From a virus, in IMG/VR virus record IMGVR_UViG_3300025645_000047, positions 26,571 through 90,570 of that record: a stretch of 64,000 nucleotides of DNA. The stretch is one strand, 5' to 3'. The notes beneath the pieces were generated by a model, which searched no databases, was not told the DNA's origin, and was given only the letters and a program-made list of their open reading frames with translations. A program made the position numbers and the translations under genes. This document shows positions 54,020 to 62,404 of the stretch, piece after piece (the first letter of the stretch is position 1; each line of letters begins with the position of its first letter).

Positions 54020-55068
54020 TACTTATCAAGTCTAAATCCATACATAACCGGGTGTCTTGGAACTCCTGTATCAGAGTATTCAAAGAATCTTAACTCACAA
54101 GTCTTGCCGATGTGCTTAGCTTTATTTGCTAGCAAGTCTACAGCTTCCTCATGTGATAATGATAATCCTGCACCTAACTCATTGTTTTCTGCACCTTCCC
54201 AAGCAAATATAGGCTTACCGTGTGTAGGCCTTTTCTCTGACGGTATTACATCTAACAATGGTAAAGCCAAGTCAGTAAAGTCTTTAAGCTTTAACAAACT
54301 AGAACTTCTTCCATTAAGTTTGTATCCTTCATCACCATGACGAACAATAGTACCTTCGTATCCTCTAGAAATATTGTAGCAATGAAAATCCAATAACTCT
54401 TCTCTATTATTAATAGGAACAGTTTCTACTAACTCTATACCTGGATGTCCTTCAACGTATTCTCTAAGTGTTAAGTATCTCTCAATAAATGGAGCGTCCA
54501 TGATCATATCATATACATGATGCTTAACATTTATTGTATCAGGTCTTATCTTTTTGATAACTCTCATATTCTCTTGAAAACTTAATCCATGAGCATACAA
54601 TTCTCCATCAATGACAACTTCATGCAATATGTCATGGTCAGTAATCTTAACGTGTGGTACTGTAGTTATCGCATTACCTGATCTAGAAATTAGTGTTCCA
54701 AATGAGCTGTTTAAGGCTCTCATTCCATCTAACTTAGGTTGGGCGTAGCAAGGATATGATACTTTCTTTTCTTCTTTACCAAACACTTTGGCCAGCATTG
54801 GAAGTATTACTACTTCATCAATTGCCTCTTGTTGTGCTTTAAAGTATCCTTCTTTAAGCTTCTTTATGTATTTAGCTTTAGCTTCTATCTCTGCTTGTCT
54901 TTCAGCTGTAGTCTCATTGGCTCTCCCAATATTCTTAGCTTCACACTGACTAACATTAGTGACATGCTTACCATCTAAAATACCAGACACCTGAACAATT
55001 GTTGAACCATCTGTAGTAATATCTAAGAACCTAATCTTACCTTTACTGTCTTTTTTGTATAATAACAT
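54019..55068 (-). CDS. ATP-dependent DNA ligase (349 aa)
   Basis: Motif I KLDGMR (Lys112 accepts AMP), motif III VIDGELY (152-158), motif IV EGTIVRHGDEGYK and motif V LLKLK (258-262) are all in order. Length fits small phage ligases. It seals nicks in replication and recombination. The A-rich leader lies between it and the helicase gene (15 nt). Confidence 0.88.
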   Translation of the reverse strand: MLLYKKDSKGKIRFLDITTDGSTIVQVSGILDGKHVTNVSQCEAKNIGRANETTAERQAEIEAKAKYIKKLKEGYFKAQQEAIDEVVILPMLAKVFGKEEKKVSYPCYAQPKLDGMRALNSSFGTLISRSGNAITTVPHVKITDHDILHEVVIDGELYAHGLSFQENMRVIKKIRPDTINVKHHVYDMIMDAPFIERYLTLREYVEGHPGIELVETVPINNREELLDFHCYNISRGYEGTIVRHGDEGYKLNGRSSSLLKLKDFTDLALPLLDVIPSEKRPTHGKPIFAWEGAENNELGAGLSLSHEEAVDLLANKAKHIGKTCELRFFEYSDTGVPRHPVMYGFRLDK

Positions 55069-55083
55069 TTTTTAGTTTTTAAA

Positions 55084-56292
55084 TTATTGTCCGAAATTTT
55101 TGACAGCTCTAGGTTTACTTACTCTACCTAAAAGTCTATCTGCTGTATCATAAAAAGGTTGTAGCCTTGCGGGCTCATTACTTCTTGGCAACTCTTTAAA
55201 TCTATTAGTTGCACCGTCAAATAAATAATGAAAATATTTATTAGGTGCTCCAAATCTATTTTTAAGTATTTTAGTTGCTCTGAAACAGTCTCTGAATCTT
55301 CTGATATCATATCCATGATAATCTTCAAATCCATATCTATCAGGTGAATAAACACCAATTACCACTTTTGCATCACGCTGAATTTCCTTATTGTTAGCGA
55401 AATTTGCCAAAGAAGGTTCAGTCTTTTTCTGAACACTATCACCCTTGTTAGTAAATTGCTCTTTCTCGCCTGATTGCTCTTGTTGTATTACATTTACAAC
55501 AGCCCAATTCCAATGCTTAGTAACTTGCTTCAAAGCATAGTTAGTACTCCATTGTGCCATGGTCTGATGTTGAGTCATCATGTTTGAACTTCCTTTCATT
55601 TTCTCAGAAGTCAACAAACTCATGTGGTCAACTACAACTATAGTAAATGCATTTGGATCATTAGGAATATAGTGACTGTACACTTTTACTGTTTCTTTCT
55701 TAGTGTATTTCGTACCATCTTCATTAACTTTCTTCTTTATAAACTCTTTGTCTTCAAAGATATGTGTACCATTTTTGTCAGCATAATCTCTACAGTATTT
55801 GTAGATGCCGGTTGGATTGTACACTGAGTCTATAATTTCTACATTCTCTAGTAAGGTCTCTACATCATCAATGTTAGATTCTATTAGATTCATTAAGTTC
55901 TGGTCAAGAGATTTTTCTCTAAAACCTTGAAGTGTCAATAAATCCATTTCAATCTGACATCTTGATGATATAAAATTACATATCATTGTATCGATAAATT
56001 CTTGTTCCGACTCTTCGAGTGCAAAATAGAATATCTTTAAGTTGATATTGTGCTTTAACGCATACTCTAGAGGCTCTCTAACATAAAGAGCTTTAGTCAA
56101 TTGAGTTTTACCAACACCTGAACCTGCAGTAACCATCTGTATCATACCTGGAACTACTCCTGGTACAGACTTTGAAAGCTTAGGATAATTTTCAAATGGA
56201 ATACAAAATATTGCACCATTGTCTTTATCATCTTTAATCTTCTTGAGCTGTTCTACCCTTCTTTTTACTTTTCCTATTACTTTTTCTATCAT
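55084..56292 (-). CDS. DnaB/Twinkle-like replicative helicase (402 aa)
   Basis: Walker A AGSGVGKT (residues 56-63) and a Walker B VVVDHMSLL (about 230) define a RecA-like hexameric helicase C-terminal core, here with a short N-terminal part of about 45 residues. It would unwind DNA at the fork with the primase downstream. The start overlaps the stop of the zinc-ribbon-like 47-aa gene by ATGA. Confidence 0.75.
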   Translation of the reverse strand: MIEKVIGKVKRRVEQLKKIKDDKDNGAIFCIPFENYPKLSKSVPGVVPGMIQMVTAGSGVGKTQLTKALYVREPLEYALKHNINLKIFYFALEESEQEFIDTMICNFISSRCQIEMDLLTLQGFREKSLDQNLMNLIESNIDDVETLLENVEIIDSVYNPTGIYKYCRDYADKNGTHIFEDKEFIKKKVNEDGTKYTKKETVKVYSHYIPNDPNAFTIVVVDHMSLLTSEKMKGSSNMMTQHQTMAQWSTNYALKQVTKHWNWAVVNVIQQEQSGEKEQFTNKGDSVQKKTEPSLANFANNKEIQRDAKVVIGVYSPDRYGFEDYHGYDIRRFRDCFRATKILKNRFGAPNKYFHYLFDGATNRFKELPRSNEPARLQPFYDTADRLLGRVSKPRAVKNFGQ

Positions 56293-56432
56293 AAATTATT
56301 TGGATTTTGTATTGGGTCTATAACTTCTGTCATTGTACATACATGGCCATCATTCCAATTTGGACTAGGTGGTATATAATTACCAACACTAGTAAATCCA
56401 GTACCACATTCTTTACATCTATATCTTTTCAT
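56289..56432 (-). CDS. 47-aa zinc-ribbon-like protein
   Basis: An open frame beginning MKRYRCKECGTGF and ending in PIQNPNNL fills the gap between the 183-aa gene (directly adjacent) and the helicase (ATGA overlap). A CxxC near the N-terminus and a third Cys (about residue 32) suggest a small zinc-binding fold. Overlap on the downstream side supports a real gene. Confidence 0.65.
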   Translation of the reverse strand: MKRYRCKECGTGFTSVGNYIPPSPNWNDGHVCTMTEVIDPIQNPNNL

Positions 56433-56984
56433 TTACATATAATCTTCGTTTTCATACTTGTTTTCTCCTGTATCACTGTCTAGAAGGTATGAATACTTCT
56501 CGTGATAACCCTCGTTCAACCATCGGGTAGCCTCGACCATGTATTCTAGGTCGCCTGACTTTGTCTTGTCCTTAACCTCTAGTTCAAGTACTCTAATTGC
56601 AACTTCTTGCTTTTGAGCATTATTCCTAAATATTAATTCCCATTTCTTTCTTAGTTTTTTACCCAACATTGTATCAGCTGCAGCAGGCGATAAAGCCCTC
56701 TGACCACCGTGTTTTTTACGAACTGAAGTTGGATATGTCCTAAGCCATTTGATAAATAAATCGTCATCTAAGACAAAGAATATAGATGCTTTTTCTCTAA
56801 GAAATAAGCCATCTTTACTCACTTTAATAAATCCTTTGCTTTCTAAATTTGTCAATGATTCTAGACTAGTATCTAAGATACCGGTTATTACAAAACCGTT
56901 GGCAATATTATATAATATTAAGTATTCATTAATTGATATCTTGTTCTTGACAATATCACCAATCGGCAGTGTTATATTATCCAT
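56433..56984 (-). CDS. putative replisome organiser/helicase loader (183 aa)
   Basis: The N-terminal 65 residues look like a winged helix (MDNITLPIGDI, SLTNLESKGFIKV). A basic helical middle (VRKKHGGQRALS) and an acidic C-terminus follow. Location directly before the DnaB-like helicase is typical of initiator or loader proteins. The domain call is by eye and could be another regulator. Confidence 0.5.
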   Translation of the reverse strand: MDNITLPIGDIVKNKISINEYLILYNIANGFVITGILDTSLESLTNLESKGFIKVSKDGLFLREKASIFFVLDDDLFIKWLRTYPTSVRKKHGGQRALSPAAADTMLGKKLRKKWELIFRNNAQKQEVAIRVLELEVKDKTKSGDLEYMVEATRWLNEGYHEKYSYLLDSDTGENKYENEDYM

Positions 56985-58218
56985 GATATGTTATGTATTT
57001 TTTATTAAAATTTTCCATTGATTTTCTAAAGTAAACCTCGTCCTGTGTATTCTGAACTACAAGTAAATGCATTTCAGGAAACTCATGTCTAAGGCACCTA
57101 CCTAACATTTGAAAGAAAGATCCAATTCCACTATCTAATTGTGTTATTATTCCTCTCTCTATATTTGTTAAGTTTACTCCCTCTCTTAGCATCTTTACCG
57201 CAAATAATTCAGTACACTCTTCGTTGTTGAAGCAGTCAATCAATTGTTGATTTAACTTATCATCATTCTTAGAGTGTACTGCACTATCAGAGCCTAGCTC
57301 TTTAACTTGCTTTATGGATCCTGTGAAGCATATAAACCTTGCATTATCTAATCTAAATTGCTTTACCAGATCTTTAACAGGATGCGTCTTAACTTCAGCA
57401 ATGAATTTCTTCCTTGTTGATGCTATGTTTAGGAACTTGTTCCTGCATCCTACTCTCACTGGGTAGGGTATTTTTAGATCTTCTGATAATTCTTGATAAT
57501 AAACCATTTGTTTAGTCAGTGCTGTATAAGTTTCTTGCTCAGTTCCTTGACATATAATACCCCAAGCTTTTGGAGTATTTTTTAAGGTCATGAACAGATC
57601 TTTATGACTACACTTTTTAAACTTACCTGTTTTCTTATCTTTTGGCATTCTTGCTTTGTATTCCCATAATTTGCCACGGACAATCTTATCGTTGAGGTAT
57701 ATTTTGTGAACCACCAATGATGGTTCAGGCAATAACTTCAATTCAAATGCTTTGTCCAGAGAAATAGTATAATAATGAACTTTTTTACAAAGTCTATTTA
57801 TTAATTCCTTTTTCTCTTTGGGTATAGTAGCAGAAAGAAAGATGAGCTTGGTGCCTTTTTGTAGCACTTGTCTTAAATGCTTTATCCTTAACGGAGTTAA
57901 AGCATGACACTCATCTAACACAACAAAATCAGCCTTGTCATTTTGATTCTTAAGAGATGCATACAATATAGTTTTCATGGATTTTTCCACTTTACTCATT
58001 TTGTGCTTCTTAATATCTAACAACCAATTCTTTTTGTGTGTACTTTCTTTGCAAATTAAATAACCTTTAGCTTTAGGGTTACTCTTTAATATATCATTTA
58101 CAATCTTAACGGCAGCAAGGGTTTTACCCGTACCAGTTGACCATTCAAGACAGATAAATCTGTTTTTCCTGCTTAACTGTACTGCCTTAGATTGTATTGA
58201 ATCTTTAGGAGTCATCAT
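56977..58218 (-). CDS. SF2 DNA/RNA helicase (413 aa)
   Basis: Motif I STGTGKT (27-33), motif II DECH (102-105), motif III SAT (129-131), and a C-terminal motif VI-like GRCLRH (about 385) are seen in order. This is a compact superfamily 2 helicase, as crAss-like phages encode a SNF2/SF2 helicase in the replication block. It overlaps both neighbours by 8 and 14 nt. Confidence 0.78.
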   Translation of the reverse strand: MMTPKDSIQSKAVQLSRKNRFICLEWSTGTGKTLAAVKIVNDILKSNPKAKGYLICKESTHKKNWLLDIKKHKMSKVEKSMKTILYASLKNQNDKADFVVLDECHALTPLRIKHLRQVLQKGTKLIFLSATIPKEKKELINRLCKKVHYYTISLDKAFELKLLPEPSLVVHKIYLNDKIVRGKLWEYKARMPKDKKTGKFKKCSHKDLFMTLKNTPKAWGIICQGTEQETYTALTKQMVYYQELSEDLKIPYPVRVGCRNKFLNIASTRKKFIAEVKTHPVKDLVKQFRLDNARFICFTGSIKQVKELGSDSAVHSKNDDKLNQQLIDCFNNEECTELFAVKMLREGVNLTNIERGIITQLDSGIGSFFQMLGRCLRHEFPEMHLLVVQNTQDEVYFRKSMENFNKKYITYHG

Positions 58219-58702
58219 CGTCTGATCTCATTCCTTTAATCATATTTTCTACAATATCATCAATCTCTTCATCAGTGATGTTTTCAATGTCTTTTGCATT
58301 GATCGCTAATCCTTTGTCACCATTAGGAAGATCAACATTCTTTGAACGTCTATTTTCAATTCCTTCAAATAGTTTATTCATTGGTGTGTTCTCTTCTTTA
58401 TGGAGCTTTGATGCAACTAATTGTAACAACATAGCAAAATGATCGTTACTTCTAGCTGACGCTACTAATGCTTTCTCAAGATCCCCTGCGTTACCTTGTA
58501 TTAATGTGCTTCCACCTTCACTGGTTGAAACTACCATCATGATGCTAATAGACTTGTCATTTTCTGTTATGTCTCTAACATCATCTACAAGGTTATTCAG
58601 ACGTTCAACATTTGTGATATCATTTTTATCACGTGTTATCTCGTCTGGTTTTTCTTTTTTTACTTCTTCTACTTTTGGTTTTTTTCTACTAAATAATCCC
58701 AT
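58205..58702 (-). CDS. unidentified charged protein (165 aa)
   Basis: A hydrophilic helical protein with a highly charged N-terminus and an acidic Asp-rich C-terminus (MRSDDDDS). It overlaps the SF2 helicase start by 14 nt, so it is probably coupled to it. No domain recognised. Confidence 0.55.
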   Translation of the reverse strand: MGLFSRKKPKVEEVKKEKPDEITRDKNDITNVERLNNLVDDVRDITENDKSISIMMVVSTSEGGSTLIQGNAGDLEKALVASARSNDHFAMLLQLVASKLHKEENTPMNKLFEGIENRRSKNVDLPNGDKGLAINAKDIENITDEEIDDIVENMIKGMRSDDDDS

Positions 58703-58707
58703 AATTT

Positions 58708-59076
58708 CTAATCTGTTGTAAAGTTAAAATCTAAATAAGGTAATACCTCTGTTGTTGTTTGAAATCTATTGATAAAGTCAGTCACTGAGACGTGTCTATC
58801 TATAATGTCTTTCATTCCTTTTAAAGCCTCATTATTTGCTTTCCTCTGTAATCCTTGTATTAACTTTTTGGCTAATCCAGGTGGCATTCCTGCTGATTGC
58901 TCAGTGATGGCTTCAATACCTTCTTGAGTTTTCTTCTGAAATTTTTCTTTGGCTTTAATGATATTAGTACACATTCTGTATTCTTCTTTGGCCATGTTCA
59001 GTACTGACTCAAATTCATCAATACTAATTGCGTTTTTAAAGTCTTTAAATGCTGGTTCATTGTTTGTGTCTTCCAT
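58708..59076 (-). CDS. unidentified helical protein (122 aa)
   Basis: An acidic, helical protein with an N-terminal DFKNAISIDEFES and a central GMPPGLAKKLIQG. It lies 5 nt upstream of the 165-aa gene with an A-rich leader (CTAAAACAAATTAAAAATG). No membrane segment or metal motif; function unknown. Confidence 0.5.
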   Translation of the reverse strand: MEDTNNEPAFKDFKNAISIDEFESVLNMAKEEYRMCTNIIKAKEKFQKKTQEGIEAITEQSAGMPPGLAKKLIQGLQRKANNEALKGMKDIIDRHVSVTDFINRFQTTTEVLPYLDFNFTTD

Positions 59077-59078
59077 TT

Positions 59079-59321
59079 TTAATTTGTTTTAGTTGTTAAT
59101 GTTCTATATTCTAATTCTAACTGCAATGTATTAAGATTCGATGTTCCGTATCCTTCTTTTCTAGCTTTCTTGATAGTATTCTTAATGTGATTCTCATCCA
59201 TATCACATAATAAGACAGATTTACCATTGGATCTAATCCAGGTAAAACTCTGTCTTACTTTCATGTGCTCTTCAAAGTGTGAAGCTTTAAACTTAATACC
59301 TCTTCTTTTTCTTAGCTCCAT
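59079..59321 (-). CDS. unidentified small basic protein (80 aa)
   Basis: A basic, Lys/Arg-rich N-terminus (MELRKRRGIKFKASHFEEH) is followed by a beta/helix segment with WIRSNGKSVLL. It is part of a close-packed chain of small genes (1-2 nt gaps). DNA binding is plausible from charge only. Confidence 0.5.
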   Translation of the reverse strand: MELRKRRGIKFKASHFEEHMKVRQSFTWIRSNGKSVLLCDMDENHIKNTIKKARKEGYGTSNLNTLQLELEYRTLTTKTN

Positions 59322-59322
59322 A

Positions 59323-59622
59323 TTAATAGTTTACATAATTAATATTGGATCTAACTTCCGCTGCATTCTTATGCCTCTTGTCATACAACTTACCACGCAA
59401 ATGTGGATTTACTTCTTGTATTTTCTGTCTAGCTCTTCTTATTGCTTCTGGAGAGGTTCTTTTACCACCGCCAAACTCAATAAGGAACTCTTTAAAAGTA
59501 GATGCACTTGATTCACTCCACCATATTTTAGAGATAAGTTTATTATCATCATCTCTAAGATATGGTAGAGTCTCAAGAAGAAACTCTACTTTATCTTTAG
59601 TTTTCATTATTGATTCTAACAT
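59323..59622 (-). CDS. conserved phage protein of the RRARQKIQE type (99 aa)
   Basis: Residues 10-35 (KVEFLLETLPYLRDDDNKLI) and RRARQKIQEVNPHLRG in the C-terminal half form a pattern I recall from small proteins in many Bacteroidota phages. Its biochemical role is unknown to me. An internal Met at residue 6 is an alternative start. Confidence 0.6.
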   Translation of the reverse strand: MLESIMKTKDKVEFLLETLPYLRDDDNKLISKIWWSESSASTFKEFLIEFGGGKRTSPEAIRRARQKIQEVNPHLRGKLYDKRHKNAAEVRSNINYVNY

Positions 59623-59631
59623 TTGTAGGTT

Positions 59632-59757
59632 TTATAGTTCGTCTATTTTGTTTTGTATATCATCTATTGCATTTAAAATATGAATACATTTTTCTTTTGT
59701 ATTGTTTTTTAAAATGCAATTATATACTTCGTCTAGTTTTCTTTGAATTTCATCCAT
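59632..59757 (-). CDS. 41-aa coiled-coil protein
   Basis: An open frame (MDEIQRKLDEVYNC, ending NKIDEL) with heptad-like spacing of hydrophobic residues. It lies between the 99-aa gene and the 26-aa membrane peptide, separated by 9 and 3 nt. Dense packing supports translation; function unknown. Confidence 0.5.
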   Translation of the reverse strand: MDEIQRKLDEVYNCILKNNTKEKCIHILNAIDDIQNKIDEL

Positions 59758-59760
59758 GTG

Positions 59761-59841
59761 TTACCATTTATCAAACATGTCTCCGGATAAAGTGACTACA
59801 AACCATCTTATGGCTAGAAATCCTAATACCCAGAATATCAT
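59761..59841 (-). CDS. 26-aa single-span membrane peptide
   Basis: The frame MIFWVLGFLAIRWFVVTL then SGDMFDKW is one hydrophobic span with a charged tail. Its ATG overlaps the stop of the 96-aa gene (TCAT on the plus strand). Small membrane peptides like this often modify the host membrane, but the role here is a guess. Confidence 0.45.
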   Translation of the reverse strand: MIFWVLGFLAIRWFVVTLSGDMFDKW

Positions 59842-60128
59842 GTATTTCTTTTCTTTTTATGATACCAACTATTGTCCATTTTCTGAGAACACTGACATTT
59901 CTGACATGACCCATGAAATCTTTCAAAACTTTCTAGTTCTTCTAAACAAGAGTTGCATACATACACATATTTCTCTTCTTCTCGTTGAAGCTCTCTTCCC
60001 TTTAATAATGATTTTAATACAAAGATCAATAATACAAGGCAAAATATAAGCTCCAATATGATAAATATTTTCATTCCTGTGTCGTCCATAATAAATATTT
60101 TTATACTTGTGCTATCCATCATATCCAT
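59838..60128 (-). CDS. membrane protein with zinc-ribbon-like tail (96 aa)
   Basis: A hydrophobic span lies at about residues 21-42 (FIILELIFCLVLLIFVLKSL). Four or five cysteines in CNSC and SCQKCQC form a zinc-ribbon-like tail. The first 20 residues encode two copies of a D-x-T-x-I/M-KIFI segment because of a 30-bp tandem duplication (60061-60120). The second Met (MDDTGMKIF) could be the true start. Confidence 0.5.
   Translation of the reverse strand: MDMMDSTSIKIFIMDDTGMKIFIILELIFCLVLLIFVLKSLLKGRELQREEEKYVYVCNSCLEELESFERFHGSCQKCQCSQKMDNSWYHKKKRNT
60061..60120 (-). repeat. 30-bp imperfect tandem duplication at a gene start
   Basis: Units 60061-60090 and 60091-60120 both begin ATAAATATTT and match at 23 of 30 positions by direct comparison. 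They lie in the 5' part of the 96-aa gene. The duplication keeps the frame and doubles a start-codon-bearing segment. Confidence 0.85.
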
Positions 60129-60336
60129 CGGTGTTATCGTAAACTGAAACTTTGTCTACTTTGGTTAAATGAGCAATTTTTGATATTATATCTTTTGATA
60201 TCATTCTAAAGAATCCAGGTGCAAAAATAGGCCTCTTGCCATCTTCTTGTAATCTGTCTAACTCTAGTTCTAGTTCAGTAACGTGGGTTGCTAATGCATC
60301 CACTATAAATCCTGCTTCGTATTCTGTAAATTTCAT
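60112..60336 (-). CDS. unidentified small protein (74 aa)
   Basis: An acidic helical N-terminus (MKFTEYEAGFIVDALA) with a coiled-coil stretch to about residue 32, then PIFAPGFFRMIS. It overlaps the 96-aa gene by 17 nt and the following gene by 1 nt. Function unknown. Confidence 0.5.
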   Translation of the reverse strand: MKFTEYEAGFIVDALATHVTELELELDRLQEDGKRPIFAPGFFRMISKDIISKIAHLTKVDKVSVYDNTDGYDG

Positions 60337-60560
60337 TATATTCTGTCGTTATAAGTGTCTAGTAATAGTCGTTCAACTCTGCGTCTTAGGTAGTAGGTTA
60401 ATTCATCTACTACCTCACAGCCTTTGTCATTGCATACGCTGTGTATTTCTACATCAGGTGCATAAGGTGCTTCTTCGTAACTTCCTGCGAAGCCACCACC
60501 AACATATCCTTTTATGATATGAGGTATTCCTTCTAAATCAAATTCTATTTCTAATTCCAT
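60336..60560 (-). CDS. unidentified small acidic protein (74 aa)
   Basis: MELEIEFDLEG and YVGGGFAGSYEEAPYAPDVE mark a soluble beta-type start; the C-terminal third is helical and Arg-rich (YYLRRRVERLLLDTY). Overlap by 1 nt with both neighbours indicates a coupled gene. A widespread small phage protein of this pattern is likely, but no function is known to me. Confidence 0.5.
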   Translation of the reverse strand: MELEIEFDLEGIPHIIKGYVGGGFAGSYEEAPYAPDVEIHSVCNDKGCEVVDELTYYLRRRVERLLLDTYNDRI

Positions 60561-60766
60561 TAGAATTCTGATTTTGTATGGTCACTGTTTTTATCCTCCT
60601 CCAATTTGTCATAAAGTGATGCCATACTAACTAAAGTAAAGACAACACCCATTCCAAATAAGAACTGAATTAACTCTACAGACCAGTGTGAATCAGGAGT
60701 TAATATAGTATTTAATGCAAAGAAACCAATAAGGCATATTGCAAGTAAAATCCATCTATTTTTCAT
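60560..60766 (-). CDS. two-span membrane protein (68 aa)
   Basis: Hydrophobic spans at about residues 5-23 and 34-51 with a short loop and a charged C-terminus (KLEEDKNSDHTKSEF). The leader contains AACACAAACAATATG, a form shared by several small genes here. A superinfection-exclusion or membrane-modifying role would fit but is not shown. Confidence 0.5.
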   Translation of the reverse strand: MKNRWILLAICLIGFFALNTILTPDSHWSVELIQFLFGMGVVFTLVSMASLYDKLEEDKNSDHTKSEF

Positions 60767-60793
60767 ATTGTTTGTGTTATTGGTTAGTATTAA

Positions 60794-60940
60794 TTAATCA
60801 CAAGGAACATCAATGTAGTAACAACACCCTTGACTAGGTGATGGATTCTCTCTAATGATTAACTCTACACATTCCTTGTCAGGTTCACATGATGCAAACA
60901 TTGCAAGCATCATAGTTGATAATAATATTACTTTTTTCAT
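60794..60940 (-). CDS. 48-aa lipoprotein
   Basis: The signal peptide MKKVILLSTMMLAMF is followed by ASC, a lipobox with the Cys as the acylation site (about residue 18). The mature part is about 31 residues with CVE, two adjacent Cys (GCC) and a C-terminal Cys, so disulphides are possible. The mature segment begins C-E-P-D, with acidic residues after the Cys as in exported Bacteroidota lipoproteins. Confidence 0.65.
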   Translation of the reverse strand: MKKVILLSTMMLAMFASCEPDKECVELIIRENPSPSQGCCYYIDVPCD

Positions 60941-60959
60941 ATTGTTTTTGTTTTAATTG

Positions 60960-61241
60960 TTATCTATTGTATTTTGAACTATTATGTTCCTGTGCTTTCT
61001 CTTTAGCTCCTTTTAAAGCATTAATCTGTTCTTGATCAAAACCTGAAGCTTCAAGATTAGATATTGCAGAGTCTAGACTCTTACTTACCATAGCATCTGA
61101 CTTTTTCATTGCTGCTAATAACTTTTCAGTTGCATTATCTAGTTCTTGTTGATTAATATCTAGTCCTTCATTTTTTTTTATAGAACAACTTAATCGTTGT
61201 GACAAAGCCAAAGCTTCTGTGTCTGTTAAATTTACTATCAT
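60960..61241 (-). CDS. unidentified helical protein (93 aa)
   Basis: A strongly helical, Ser/Ala/Lys-rich protein (LTDTEALALSQRLS, LEASGFDQEQINALKGA). It has the shared AAACAATATG-type leader. No known domain. Confidence 0.5.
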   Translation of the reverse strand: MIVNLTDTEALALSQRLSCSIKKNEGLDINQQELDNATEKLLAAMKKSDAMVSKSLDSAISNLEASGFDQEQINALKGAKEKAQEHNSSKYNR

Positions 61242-61271
61242 ATTGTTTATTTATTAGTATTTATTTAATTG

Positions 61272-61448
61272 TTATTTATCTATTTGTGTTGAGTCTTCTA
61301 CATGGAGGCTCTTTATCCAATCTGAATTTTCTCTTTGGTATTTCTTAAAAAATTTTGAACACTCTTCTCTTTCTTGAGCAGTAATGTTTTGTTTCTTAAG
61401 CATTTTAAGGTATTTAGATCTAAGTATTCTTTGCTCTGAATAACCCAT
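61272..61448 (-). CDS. 58-aa basic helical protein
   Basis: The frame MGYSEQRILRSKYLKMLKKQ ... VEDSTQIDK is continuous and its ATG overlaps the stop of the 65-aa membrane gene by 1 nt. The protein is basic and helical; function unknown. Confidence 0.55.
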   Translation of the reverse strand: MGYSEQRILRSKYLKMLKKQNITAQEREECSKFFKKYQRENSDWIKSLHVEDSTQIDK

Positions 61449-61645
61449 TAATCTAAATCTTTATACCAGTAGTATATTGATGCTACAAATCCAAAAGGTA
61501 TAATACGAGATAGAAATTGTTTTTTAGTTTGTATTTCCTTGTCTTTGTTGAATTCTTCATGTGAATCTTCTGATAATGTAACACATGTTGTAAATATTTG
61601 TATAACCCACACTACTACTATTAGTGCTATTAAAAATGCCATCAT
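61448..61645 (-). CDS. two-span membrane protein (65 aa)
   Basis: A hydrophobic N-terminal span (about residues 3-21, IALIVVVWVIQIF) and a weaker C-terminal one (about 48-60) flank a charged middle. It has an A-rich leader with AATTAAAACAAATAAATTATG. Likely an inner-membrane peptide; function unknown. Confidence 0.5.
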   Translation of the reverse strand: MMAFLIALIVVVWVIQIFTTCVTLSEDSHEEFNKDKEIQTKKQFLSRIIPFGFVASIYYWYKDLD

Positions 61646-61674
61646 AATTTATTTGTTTTAATTGATTATTAAAT

Positions 61675-61973
61675 ACAAGCTGGAGCCCCCTATAGAGGCC
61701 CACTATTAAGCTTGCTGTTTTATCTCGTTCACTTCAATACCTATCTTATTCGATAGATAATCCCATGTATGGCTGACGATATCCGCAGTTTATCCAATTT
61801 GCAGTTTTAGAATATCTGGTTATTAATTATTCTTGTTTGTTATCTAAGTACTGCTTACATCTTATTAGCTGTTACTTGGTAATCGAGTCATTAACTATAT
61901 AGCTCTTTTATAGTCACTAATAATATTTTGAGGTAGCTGTAATTCACTACCTCTAGCTTGAGATTATCTCTAG
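61675..61973 (-). ncRNA. hairpin-rich noncoding stretch (structured RNA candidate A)
   Basis: The 334-nt gap between 61,646 and 61,979 has no gene. It contains successive stems: CAAGC/GCTTG (61676-61680 / 61710-61714), CTATC/GATAG (61741-61745 / 61752-61756), ACTATA/TATAGT (61894-61899 / 61909-61914), GAGGTAG/CTACCTC (61930-61936 / 61947-61953) and GAGA/TCTC (61960-61963 / 61967-61970). It shares a 15-mer (61845-61859) and a 10-mer (61779-61788) with the right-end region. Strand assumed from neighbouring genes. Confidence 0.45.
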
Positions 61974-61979
61974 CCCATT

Positions 61980-62243
61980 TTATTTGATTCTCACTACAGC
62001 TTTATGTGTAACGTGATTATCTTTAAGTTCAAAATCATCCGGTAATACACCTTTGTATCTTCCGTACAATACACAGTGTTTGTTGCTTACTCTTGCAACT
62101 AGTGTATCTCCTACTTTACTTATGTAATTAGAGTCTGCAAGCGTCATGGTTCTTCCATCTGTTACAGATTCTACTACAACTAATGTTGATTCACAGCTTG
62201 TTAATGACAATACTGCTATCAATAATATAATATAATTTTTCAT
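61980..62243 (-). CDS. putative lipoprotein (87 aa)
   Basis: The signal peptide MKNYIILLIAVLSL is followed by TSC (lipobox Cys about residue 17), then a soluble beta-type domain of about 70 residues. The leader ends TCTAACACAAACAAAATG. This is the second phage lipoprotein in 2 kb; surface exclusion of other phages is a common role for such proteins but unproven. Confidence 0.6.
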   Translation of the reverse strand: MKNYIILLIAVLSLTSCESTLVVVESVTDGRTMTLADSNYISKVGDTLVARVSNKHCVLYGRYKGVLPDDFELKDNHVTHKAVVRIK

Positions 62244-62265
62244 TTTGTTTGTGTTAGATTATTAA

Positions 62266-62376
62266 TTATTCATTTTCTTCTAGTTCTTCAGTAAACACGG
62301 CATTGTCTAAACAAGCACCACATCTATCGTCACTTAAGTAACTTGGTTCAGCTCCACAGCAATCACTATATAACAT
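62266..62376 (-). CDS. 36-aa cysteine-rich zinc-binding-like protein
   Basis: The frame MLYSDCCGAEPSYLSDDRCG then ACLDNAVFTEELEENE has Cys pairs CC and CxxC in a spacing compatible with a treble-clef or zinc-ribbon finger. It is flanked by the lipoprotein gene and structured RNA B. Small zinc proteins of this size are common in phage early regions. Confidence 0.55.
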   Translation of the reverse strand: MLYSDCCGAEPSYLSDDRCGACLDNAVFTEELEENE

Positions 62377-62404
62377 AGTATTTTGTATTTAAGGTGTTAA
62401 AGTT

